In this document: piece by piece, positions 12,314 through 18,637 of the stretch
Layout of the letters: every line of letters begins with the position of its first letter
Numbering within the stretch: the stretch's first letter is position 1
DNA from: an uncultured Fibrobacter sp.
GTDB lineage: Bacteria; Fibrobacterota; Fibrobacteria; Fibrobacterales; Fibrobacteraceae
Direction of reading: 5' to 3'
Length of the DNA stretch: 18,637 nucleotides
Assembly (NCBI RefSeq): GCF_900316465.1
Contig: NZ_ONDD01000043.1
Location: forward strand, 1 to 18,637
The notes under the pieces: generated by a model
The model's database searches: none
The model's input: only the letters and a program-made list of their open reading frames with translations
Told to the model about the DNA's origin: nothing
Position numbers and translations under genes: made by a program

Positions 12314-12964
12314 TTATCGCTTGCCGCGGCGGTTGTAATCGGCGTCGACTTTTGCCTTCCAAGCACGTTCGTTGACGCGGTTGTTGCGGATGTCGCTCAT
12401 GAGGCAGCACTCCGCCATGTACACGGTTTTAATGCCTTCGCCATCGTTTACGTAGTTGGCGGCGCGGTTTTCGTCAATGCCGAAATTCCTGGCGGTTTCG
12501 ATGGCGTCGATATTGGCGCCGAGGAAAATGAATTCCCAGCCGTACTTTTCTTTTTGGCGCTGGATCATTTCTTTGACCCGGTTGGCGTTGTACTTGTGGC
12601 TGGAATTTTCGTAGCCGTCGGTGGTGATGACGAAGATGGTCTTTTCGGGGCGGTCTTCTTCGCGGTCGTACTTGTGCACGTTTCCGATGTGGTGGATGGC
12701 GCCACCGATGGCGTCAAGAAGCGCCGTACCGCCGCGGGCATAGTATTCTTTTTCGGTCAGGGGCTCGATGCGCGCGAGCGGGACGCGGTCATGGAGAACT
12801 TCCATTTCGGTGTCGAAGAGGACAGTCGAGACGTAGGCCTCCCCCGCTTCCTGTTTTTGTTTTTCGATGGTGCTGTTGAAGCCCCCGATGGTGTCTTTTT
12901 CGAGCCCGCTCATGGAACCGCTGCGGTCGAGAATGAATACGATTTCGGTGAGTCCTTGTTTCAT
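12314..12964 (-). CDS. von Willebrand factor A (vWA) domain protein
   Basis: The 216-aa protein is one vWA domain with a complete metal-ion-dependent adhesion site: DRSGS (D13, S15, S17), T80 in RGGTALLDA and D116 in TTDGYEN. No signal peptide or membrane helix is seen, so it is probably cytoplasmic, like the stress- and tellurite-associated vWA proteins. The C-terminus is basic (NRRGKR). GGAGG 5 nt before ATG is a strong ribosome site, and TATAAT at 13016-13021 (minus) predicts a leader of about 45 nt. It follows the macro/HTH gene on the same strand across a 130-bp gap that includes an inverted repeat (13043-13059). The partner protein is unknown. Confidence 0.88.
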   Translation of the reverse strand: MKQGLTEIVFILDRSGSMSGLEKDTIGGFNSTIEKQKQEAGEAYVSTVLFDTEMEVLHDRVPLARIEPLTEKEYYARGGTALLDAIGGAIHHIGNVHKYDREEDRPEKTIFVITTDGYENSSHKYNANRVKEMIQRQKEKYGWEFIFLGANIDAIETARNFGIDENRAANYVNDGEGIKTVYMAECCLMSDIRNNRVNERAWKAKVDADYNRRGKR

Positions 12965-13015
12965 GATTGCCTCCGTGCCGCTATGCGTGCGACTTGTTTA
13001 AGTGGAACGGAAACA

Positions 13016-13021
13016 ATTATA
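13016..13021 (-). promoter_or_regulatory. -10 element for the vWA gene
   Basis: TATAAT on the minus strand, 45 bp before the vWA ribosome-site/start region; no convincing -35 element. A 6-bp inverted repeat (GTCGCC / GGCGAC, 13043-13059) lies where a -35 or an operator would be. Confidence 0.5.
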
Positions 13022-13094
13022 GATGGCGTAAAGCCGAAATTGGTCGCCTGGCGGGCGACATTTAAAAAAGGCGTTTTGGGGTAGGAATTTTCGG

Positions 13095-14150
13095 TTATGC
13101 GCCGAGGGTCGGCTGCCCGAATTTAAAGAGCATGCTGTTGATTTCCCAGATGTCGTACTTTTTTCGCTCGATAAAATAGCTCACGATCAGGTCGCCCTTG
13201 TTGGAGGGAGAAAGCGCGAGCTCCGCCCGGGCGAGCAAGTCTTTTGTCTCGTCGAGGTCGAGCTGCAGGGCGATGGCGAGCGCGAGGGCTGTCTTTTTGG
13301 AGGGCTTGTAGTTGACGTTGCTCCGGATTTTGGAAAAATGCTTGCGGTCGATGTTTGCCCTCTTGTAGACTTCGACATCGTCCTGGTTCTTTTCGCGGAT
13401 AAGGCTAAAAAGCTTGTCGCAGAATGTTTCACCGGTTTTGGCGAGAATGTCGTCTAGGCTCCCGCTGCTTATCGGGCCAAGTTTGTCAGCGCCTTCATCT
13501 GCGAAGCATTTATTTTCTTGAATGCATTCTTCGACGACAAGAGATTCGGGTTCTGGATTGCGTCTCCACTCTCGGTTTCGAGGGTCGCTTGTGTAGGCGC
13601 AGATGTCCATGTACCTGTCATTGACGTAATAGTCGTCAATGTAGGCGTGAATGTCGCTGTACAGCTCTTCGGAAACTTCGAAGGACTTGCGGTCGAAAAC
13701 GACCAGCTGTATGTCCATTTCGTTGGACTCCAAAAATTCGCCGATAGCCCGCAGCGCGATTTGGAGGGCGCTGTCTTTGGGGAACTTGAACACGCCGCTT
13801 GAGATAAGCGGAAATGCGATGGAGTTACACCCGAGTTCTTTTGCCTTTTCGAGGGCGCCGCGGTAGCAGCCTGCAAGCGCCAATGTTTCACCGGAAACAC
13901 CGCCGTTCCACCTGGGGCCCACGGTGTGGATGATGTACTTGGCGTTGAGCGCAAAGGCCGGAGTCGTTGCGATTTCGGCCACCTTGAGCGGACCGATTTT
14001 TTCGCGTGCGGCTAAAAGGGCTTCGCGGCCTGCGGCTTCGTAAATACTGTATTCGGCGCCTCCCCCGCAAATCGGATTCTTGTTGGCGGAATTGACGATG
14101 GCGTCGGCCTTGACTTTCGTGATATCGTTACGTACAATCTTTAAGGGCAT
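13095..14150 (-). CDS. Macro-domain protein with C-terminal HTH-like domain
   Basis: The 351-aa protein begins with a macro domain (1-160): NDITKVKADAIVNSAN (8-23), GGGAEYSIYEAAG (29-41), YIIHTVGP and IAFPLISSGVFKFP (111-124). The AEYSIYEAAG loop differs from the DGAIHRAAG of the other macro protein, so substrate choice may differ. A variable middle (about 165-240) leads to a helical C-terminal domain (about 245-351) with YKRANIDRKHFSKIRSN and SKKTALALAIALQLDLDETKDLL. This is like the XRE-type helix-turn-helix tail seen on many macro proteins of gut bacteria. It may be a DNA- or ligand-sensing module. Its ATG overlaps the glycosylase stop by one base (TAATG), so the two are translationally coupled. 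Confidence 0.88.
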   Translation of the reverse strand: MPLKIVRNDITKVKADAIVNSANKNPICGGGAEYSIYEAAGREALLAAREKIGPLKVAEIATTPAFALNAKYIIHTVGPRWNGGVSGETLALAGCYRGALEKAKELGCNSIAFPLISSGVFKFPKDSALQIALRAIGEFLESNEMDIQLVVFDRKSFEVSEELYSDIHAYIDDYYVNDRYMDICAYTSDPRNREWRRNPEPESLVVEECIQENKCFADEGADKLGPISSGSLDDILAKTGETFCDKLFSLIREKNQDDVEVYKRANIDRKHFSKIRSNVNYKPSKKTALALAIALQLDLDETKDLLARAELALSPSNKGDLIVSYFIERKKYDIWEINSMLFKFGQPTLGA

Positions 14151-14656
14151 TATAAAACCTTTTTATACGCCTCGATAAGCTTTTCGAGCGATACGGCGCA
14201 GTTGGCGGGCGATGTGGACGGGAGCTTGACGGCTTCGATGCCGACATCGTTTGCACAAAATTTTTTGTACAAGTTGTATGCGGTGGCGCCTGTGCAGAAG
14301 ATGCGTGAAACCTTTGATTTCTTTACCAGTTCGCCGATGTTGTTGACGACAGGGTCTTCGATGCTTGTATCGCTTGCGCCTACGATAGTGCAGCTGTCCA
14401 GAACGTCCCACAATGCGACGTGATGCTTTTTGAGCATGGCCTTCTTTTGCGCGATAGTTTCAGGAATTTCTTCGCCGAGCACGATTGCTATGACTTTCCA
14501 GAATCTATTTTGCGGGTGCCCGTAGTAGAATGCCATTTCGCGCGACTTGGGCGAGGGAATGGAGCCGAGCAAGAGCACTTGCGATTCGCGGTCGTATAGG
14601 GCCGGGAACTCATGGGTGACGCGGGTGCGCGTGGCTTTGCTTACGGGCTTTTTCAT
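14150..14656 (-). CDS. Hypoxanthine/uracil-DNA glycosylase family protein (UDG superfamily)
   Basis: The 168-aa protein has motif 1 GSIPSPKSREMAFYYGHPQN (31-50) followed by RFW, and motif 2 LPSTSPAN (145-152). This combination is typical of the bacterial DNA-deoxyinosine (hypoxanthine) glycosylase family, UDG family 6. Members remove deaminated bases, mainly hypoxanthine, to start base-excision repair. No ribosome site is seen; TATAGT at 14669-14674 (minus) predicts a leader of about 5 nt. The gene is coupled to the macro/HTH gene, which could link base repair with ADP-ribose signalling. It is divergent from the tyrosine phosphatase gene, 26 bp away. Confidence 0.85.
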   Translation of the reverse strand: MKKPVSKATRTRVTHEFPALYDRESQVLLLGSIPSPKSREMAFYYGHPQNRFWKVIAIVLGEEIPETIAQKKAMLKKHHVALWDVLDSCTIVGASDTSIEDPVVNNIGELVKKSKVSRIFCTGATAYNLYKKFCANDVGIEAVKLPSTSPANCAVSLEKLIEAYKKVL

Positions 14657-14668
14657 GGCTTTAAAGAT

Positions 14669-14676
14669 ACTATATT
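14669..14676. promoter_or_regulatory. Overlapping divergent -10 elements
   Basis: The 8-bp sequence ACTATATT holds TATATT (14671-14676, plus), which puts the start exactly on the A of the phosphatase ATG at 14683. It also holds TATAGT (14669-14674, minus), which puts the start 5 nt before the glycosylase ATG at 14656. The two genes are only 26 bp apart, so their promoters must share this DNA. Confidence 0.55.
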
Positions 14677-14682
14677 TTTCGC

Positions 14683-15195
14683 ATGAAAATCAAGATTTTG
14701 TTTGTGTGCCACGGGAACATTTGCCGAAGCCCGATGGCTGAATTCGTGATGAAAAAATTGGTGCGGGATTTGCCTGCCGAATCGCCTTTAGCCGATACAG
14801 ATTTTGAAATCGCAAGTGCCGCGACAAGTACCGAAGAGATCGGGAATCCGGTGTATCCGCCGGCACGCCGCATGCTTGCTATGCACGGAATCGATTGCAG
14901 TGGAAAGACGGCGCGTCAGATGACTGCCCGCGACTATGAGTATTACGACTACATTGTGCTCATGGACCGTAACAATTTGCGCAACCTGCGCTGGATTTTA
15001 CCGGCCGACGTGTACACGCGTGAAACATCTGGCCCGGTGGAAAGTCGCAAGGTCTCACTCTTGATGGATTGGGCGCACAAGAGTCGCGACGTGGCAGATC
15101 CCTGGTATACAGGTGATTTTGTTGCAACTTGGGACGATGTAAACGAGGGCTGCAAGGCGATGCTGGACCAAATTAAGCCCTTGTTTCAAGACTAA
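14683..15195 (+). CDS. Low-molecular-weight protein-tyrosine phosphatase
   Basis: The 170-aa protein carries the catalytic loop CHGNICRS (C9-x5-R15) at its N-terminus and the general-acid motif DPWYTGDF with D139, both intact. It belongs to the LMW-PTP family, which in bacteria reverses tyrosine phosphorylation, often of polysaccharide export kinases. ArsC-type arsenate reductase is a related possibility, but its extra cysteines are not evident. No ribosome site precedes the ATG, and the -10 element sits 6 nt before it, so the mRNA is probably leaderless. A 94-bp gap separates it from secA. Confidence 0.9.
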   Translation: MKIKILFVCHGNICRSPMAEFVMKKLVRDLPAESPLADTDFEIASAATSTEEIGNPVYPPARRMLAMHGIDCSGKTARQMTARDYEYYDYIVLMDRNNLRNLRWILPADVYTRETSGPVESRKVSLLMDWAHKSRDVADPWYTGDFVATWDDVNEGCKAMLDQIKPLFQD

Positions 15196-15201
15196 ACGAT
15201 T

Positions 15202-15289
15202 TTGAGTTGGCATGTTATTTGCTAAATTATCCCCGTAATTTTTTAATCAGTGTCCGCGGGCAGTGCCCTCGGCCGTAAAAAGGAAAAAG
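15202..15289 (+). promoter_or_regulatory. secA promoter and leader with hairpin
   Basis: TTGAGT (15202-15207) and AATTAT (15225-15230), 17 bp apart, may form a weak promoter. The leader holds a GC-rich hairpin CCGCGGGC-AGT-GCCCTCGG (15254-15272, one mismatch), followed by AAGGA (15280-15284), the ribosome site 5 nt before ATG 15290. The hairpin could regulate translation or act as a weak terminator for the upstream gene; no secM-like ORF is seen. Confidence 0.4.
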
Positions 15290-18262
15290 ATGAGCATAGT
15301 CGATACCGTTCTTCACAAGATCTTTGGTACCCCGCACGAACGTAAAGTCAAGCAGCTGCGCCCGGTGATTGCCGAAATTCACAAGGCCCGCGAAGCCCTG
15401 GAAGCCCTGGATGACGCCGCCCTTGCTGCCAAGAGCGCAGAATTCCGCGAAAAGCTGAAGAATGGCGCTACCCTCGACGATATCAAGGTCGAAGCCTTTG
15501 CCGTTTGCCAAGAAGCTTGCGACCGCCGCCTGGGTATCTTCAATATCTTCAAGCCGGAATTCAACTTTGACTTTAGCCGCCTGGGCCCCGAGCTCCAGGA
15601 ATCGGTGAACGCCGCGAAGGCCGAACTTGCCGCCGGCAAGAACGAATGGGAAGTCTACCTGCCCGCCTCTGTGTACGCAAAGGTCCGCGAACTTTACCCT
15701 GAATCGGTGAAGCCGTTCCGCATGATGCCTTTTGACGTGCAGATGATCGGTGGCTTGGTGCTCCACGAAGGTGCCATCGCCGAAATGGCGACGGGTGAAG
15801 GTAAGACCCTTGCCGCTGCCCTTCCGGTTTACCTGAATGGTCTTTCTGGCCACGGTGTGCACGTGGTGACGGTGAACGACTACCTCGCTGGCCGTGACGC
15901 CAAGCAGATGGGTATGGTCTATAAGTTCTTGGGACTTACGGTGGGCCTCATCGTGAACGGCCTGAACCCCGAAGAACGCCGCGTGAGCTACAACAGCGAC
16001 GTGACTTACGGTACCAACAACGAATTCGGCTTTGACTACCTGCGCGACAACATGGCCGTGGAACCCAGCCAGCTGGTGCAACGCGAACTGAACTTCTGTA
16101 TTGTCGACGAAGTGGATTCCATCTTGATCGACGAAGCCCGTACGCCGCTCATTATTAGTGGCCCGGCCGAAGACGCTACCGAAAAGTACGCCAAGGCAAA
16201 CGAAATCGCGAAGCAGCTGATTAAGAACAAGGACTTCTCGGTCGACGAAAAGGACAAGAACATCCAGCTGACCGAAAAGGGCGTGAACCACATTCAGGAA
16301 CTCATGCACATTACGAACCTGTACGGCGAACATGCCGACTGGGTGCATTTCCTCGATAACGCCCTCAAGGCCTGGTACCTTTACGAAAAGGACGTGGACT
16401 ACATCGTCCGCGATACCGAAATCATCATCGTCGACGAAAACACGGGCCGCCTTATGGAAGGTCGCCGCTACAGCAACGGTATGCACCAGGCAATCGAAGC
16501 CAAGGAAGGCGTGCAGATCCGTCGTGAAAACCAGACGCTTGCAACGATTACGTTCCAGAACTACTTCCGCATGTACAAGAAGCTTTCGGGTATGACGGGT
16601 ACCGCCGAAACCGAAGCCACGGAATTCATCAAGATTTACAACATGAACACTTGGGTGATTCCGACCAACAAGCCTTGCATCCGTAAGGACCTGCAGGACA
16701 TGGTGTACAAGTCCGAAGACGCCAAGTGGCGCGCCATTGTGGCCGAAATCAAGGAACGTCACGAAAAGGGCCAGCCGCTCCTCGTGGGTACGGCATCCAT
16801 TGAAAAGTCCGAACATTTGCATGGCCTCCTCGAAAAGGAAGGCATTCCGCACGAAGTCTTGAACGCGAAGAACCATGGCCGCGAAGCTGAAATCATTCAG
16901 TACGCCGGCTACAAGGACAAGGTGACGATTGCAACCAACATGGCTGGTCGTGGTACCGACATTGCCCTTGGCCCGGGAGTTACCGAGCTTGGCGGTTTGC
17001 ATGTGCTTGGCACCGAACGTCATGAATCTCGCCGTATCGACAACCAGCTGCGTGGTCGTTCCGGCCGTCAGGGCGACCCGGGTTCCAGCCAGTATTTCTT
17101 GAGCCTCGATGATAACCTGATGCGTATCTTCGGTGGCGACAGCGTGAAGAACTTGATGACCCGCTTTGGCGTGGGCGAAGACGAAGTGATTACCCACCCG
17201 ATCGTGTCCCGCTCGATTCGTGGTGCCCAGCGCCGCGTGGAAGGCCAGAGCTTCGACATTCGTAAGCACTTGCTTGACTACGATAACGTGATGAACGAAC
17301 AGCGTAAGGTGATTTACGGCCTGCGCCGCCGTATTCTGAACGGCGAAGACATCAGCGAAGAAATCATGAACCGCATTGAAGACGCCTGCGACATTAAGGT
17401 GTCTCAGTACATTCCGGCGAAGACTTACGCCGAAGCCTGGAACCTGGAAGGCCTGCACATCGACTTGCAGCGTAGCCTCGGCATGGAATACAACATGACG
17501 CTCGAAGAAGCCATGAGTAAGACGCCCGAACAGGTGCTTGACGAAATCATCGGCTTGTGCAAGGCCCGCTATGAAAAGCTCACGAAGATCATTCCGGAAG
17601 CTGACTTCCGCCAGATTGAACGCCGCTTCTTGTTGATGACCATTGACCAGGTGTGGAAGGAACACTTGTACGCCATGGACCAGCTGAAGGATTCTATCCG
17701 TTTCCACGGATACGCCCAGAAGGATCCGCTGATGGTTTACAAGAACGAAGGTTTCAAGCTGTTCGAAGGTTGCCTCGAAAAGATTGCAACGCTCACGGCT
17801 CTCCGCATCTTGAACATCCGCATTACGCTCCCGAACGGTGTGACTGTTTCTCCGGACCAGTTGCAGCTTAAGAGCCAGGAACAGATCGAAGCCGAAAAGA
17901 AGGCTCTCGAAGAAGCCCAGGCTGCTGCCGCTCAGAAGGCTGCTGAAGCTCCTGCTGAAAATGCCGAAGCTCCGGCTGAAGAAAGCGCCGCAGAACAGAT
18001 GAGTGCCGAAGGCGCTAAGCCCGCTGGCCTCGCAGGCACCGCCGCTACTTCTGAAACGAATGCGATTTCTGAAGAACAGCAGGAAGCCAAGCCTATGCCG
18101 CAGTCCGCACTGCCGGGCACTCGCCCGGGCGTGAACCCGGCCTTGCTCGCTGCTGCTCGCCGCCGCGCTCAGCAGCAGGCTCCGAAGCTCGGCCGCAATG
18201 ACCTTTGCTGGTGCGGTTCTGGCCTCAAGTACAAGAAGTGCCACGGCAAGGACTTGGAATAA
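15290..18262 (+). CDS. secA: Preprotein translocase ATPase SecA
   Basis: The 990-aa protein is a full-length SecA. It has Walker A MATGEGKT (166-173), DEVDSILIDEARTP (273-286), the second nucleotide-binding half with TNMAGRGTDI and QLRGRSGRQGDPGSS, and helical scaffold/wing regions. An Ala/Glu/Pro-rich linker follows, then a C-terminal zinc SEC-C motif CWCGSGLKYKKCHG. It drives secretion through SecYEG. About 65 extra residues lie between the first helix region and MPFDVQMIGG compared with E. coli, giving an N-terminal insertion like that in Bacteroidetes SecA. The start at 15290 (MSIVDTVLHKIFG) is chosen over the upstream 15263 codon because AAGGA lies 5 nt before it and homology begins there. 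Confidence 0.98.
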   Translation: MSIVDTVLHKIFGTPHERKVKQLRPVIAEIHKAREALEALDDAALAAKSAEFREKLKNGATLDDIKVEAFAVCQEACDRRLGIFNIFKPEFNFDFSRLGPELQESVNAAKAELAAGKNEWEVYLPASVYAKVRELYPESVKPFRMMPFDVQMIGGLVLHEGAIAEMATGEGKTLAAALPVYLNGLSGHGVHVVTVNDYLAGRDAKQMGMVYKFLGLTVGLIVNGLNPEERRVSYNSDVTYGTNNEFGFDYLRDNMAVEPSQLVQRELNFCIVDEVDSILIDEARTPLIISGPAEDATEKYAKANEIAKQLIKNKDFSVDEKDKNIQLTEKGVNHIQELMHITNLYGEHADWVHFLDNALKAWYLYEKDVDYIVRDTEIIIVDENTGRLMEGRRYSNGMHQAIEAKEGVQIRRENQTLATITFQNYFRMYKKLSGMTGTAETEATEFIKIYNMNTWVIPTNKPCIRKDLQDMVYKSEDAKWRAIVAEIKERHEKGQPLLVGTASIEKSEHLHGLLEKEGIPHEVLNAKNHGREAEIIQYAGYKDKVTIATNMAGRGTDIALGPGVTELGGLHVLGTERHESRRIDNQLRGRSGRQGDPGSSQYFLSLDDNLMRIFGGDSVKNLMTRFGVGEDEVITHPIVSRSIRGAQRRVEGQSFDIRKHLLDYDNVMNEQRKVIYGLRRRILNGEDISEEIMNRIEDACDIKVSQYIPAKTYAEAWNLEGLHIDLQRSLGMEYNMTLEEAMSKTPEQVLDEIIGLCKARYEKLTKIIPEADFRQIERRFLLMTIDQVWKEHLYAMDQLKDSIRFHGYAQKDPLMVYKNEGFKLFEGCLEKIATLTALRILNIRITLPNGVTVSPDQLQLKSQEQIEAEKKALEEAQAAAAQKAAEAPAENAEAPAEESAAEQMSAEGAKPAGLAGTAATSETNAISEEQQEAKPMPQSALPGTRPGVNPALLAAARRRAQQQAPKLGRNDLCWCGSGLKYKKCHGKDLE

Positions 18263-18312
18263 TTGCAATTAAAAAGTCGCCTAAAGGGTGGCTGCATTTA
18301 GAATAAATTAAT

Positions 18313-18347
18313 ACCCGGAATCAAAAAAAGGTTCCGGGTGTTTTTTT
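18313..18347 (+). terminator. Rho-independent terminator of secA
   Basis: A perfect 8-bp stem ACCCGGAA / TTCCGGGT (18313-18320 and 18332-18339) with an A-rich 11-nt loop is followed by seven Ts (18341-18347). It lies about 50 nt past the secA stop. Confidence 0.92.
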
Positions 18348-18369
18348 ATTAAGGGAATGTATGCTAAAA

Positions 18370-18637
18370 CTAATCCTTTAAGCAACGAATGGACATTTTA
18401 GGATGAGTCCACCCAAAATTAAAACCATCTAAATCAAATACACAAGAATAAGAGAATTCCATATCATGAGCCACAGATGTCCAATATAACGAGAGTTCAT
18501 ATTCAAAAGAAAGATTTCCATTCATAAGCCAATACCCAGCAGGCAATGAACTGAAATCACAATCATTGCTCCCCGGCAAATAGCGCGGTCCAAAACTATC
18601 GGAACTGTATAATCTAGAAGCCGCCTTTTCTAATCCA
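18370..18637 (-). CDS. FISUMP-domain protein, C-terminal end (partial)
   Basis: The frame is open from the right edge to TAG at 18370-18372 and encodes the last 88 residues of a larger protein. Features include SLPAGYW, LSLYWTSVAHD, FSYSCVFDLDGFNFGW and the ending SIRCLKD. These match the C-terminal half of the Fibrobacter succinogenes major paralogous domain, a lineage-specific domain found on many secreted or surface proteins of this group, often with paired cysteines. Its role is unknown. The start and any signal peptide lie outside the window. It converges on secA and may share the secA terminator region. Confidence 0.85.
   Translation of the reverse strand, partial: GLEKAASRLYSSDSFGPRYLPGSNDCDFSSLPAGYWLMNGNLSFEYELSLYWTSVAHDMEFSYSCVFDLDGFNFGWTHPKMSIRCLKD

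Noticed and set aside
4798..15195. A GC-skew switch proving the origin
   Set aside because: Short hand counts gave G over C on the plus strand on both sides, driven by codon bias; not interpretable without a whole-chromosome computation.
15860..15865. CACGTG inside secA as another parS site
   Set aside because: The flanks do not continue the TGTTNC...RAACA palindrome; only the hexamer matches.
15227..18268. A 1013-codon open frame antisense to secA
   Set aside because: It is the mirror frame of a highly biased, fully intact secA gene and shows no domain, only antisense composition.

Overview
This window is almost certainly chromosomal DNA of a Fibrobacter-type bacterium (Fibrobacterota). 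The best evidence is the truncated reading frame at the right edge, which has the GYW...YWTS...SIRCLKD ending typical of the 'Fibrobacter succinogenes major paralogous domain'. Supporting this are a SecA with a Bacteroidetes-like N-terminal insertion and many secreted proteins with no recognisable family. The gene set (16S rRNA, rsmG-parA-parB, a dense parS cluster, DnaA-box-like sequences) places the window next to the replication origin.

Layout. 1-590: 5' end of a minus-strand 16S rRNA gene, its consensus promoter with phased A-tracts, and a tiny Cys-containing ORF. 594-2848: an LpxL-like acyltransferase and a receiver/PAS/GGDEF protein. 2625-3674: a doubtful small membrane ORF, a lipoprotein and tRNA-Met. 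3721-4461: a metallophosphoesterase. 4798-8448: a tight minus-strand operon rsmG-parA-parB-M23 peptidase-bactofilin, linking rRNA modification, chromosome segregation and cell-wall shape. 8449-12313: accessory region with six parS sites, two related secreted proteins, a VOC protein, a macro-domain protein and an FMN-binding split-barrel protein. 12314-15195: a vWA protein, a macro+HTH-like protein, a hypoxanthine/uracil-DNA glycosylase and a low-molecular-weight tyrosine phosphatase. 15290-18262: secA with a strong terminator, then the FISUMP-type gene fragment.

The most unusual signal is a 105-bp structured repeat that ends in a parS site. Two copies (8469-8573 plus, 10591-10695 minus) are about 90% identical without gaps. 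All ten differences are transitions, and several are compensatory in two hairpins. One copy lies in frame inside the VOC gene, adding 35 codons between its two halves. A decayed third copy may lie at 9564-9728. This looks like a protein-compatible palindromic element, similar in behaviour to Rickettsia palindromic elements, that carries a centromere site and could seed ParB-binding sites.

Two other parS sites are embedded in long palindromes followed by T-runs, so they may also act as transcription terminators. They lie in a 337-bp convergent spacer with several DnaA-box-like 9-mers, which is my best candidate for oriC. Several genes have a -10 element so close to the start codon that leaderless or near-leaderless transcripts are likely.
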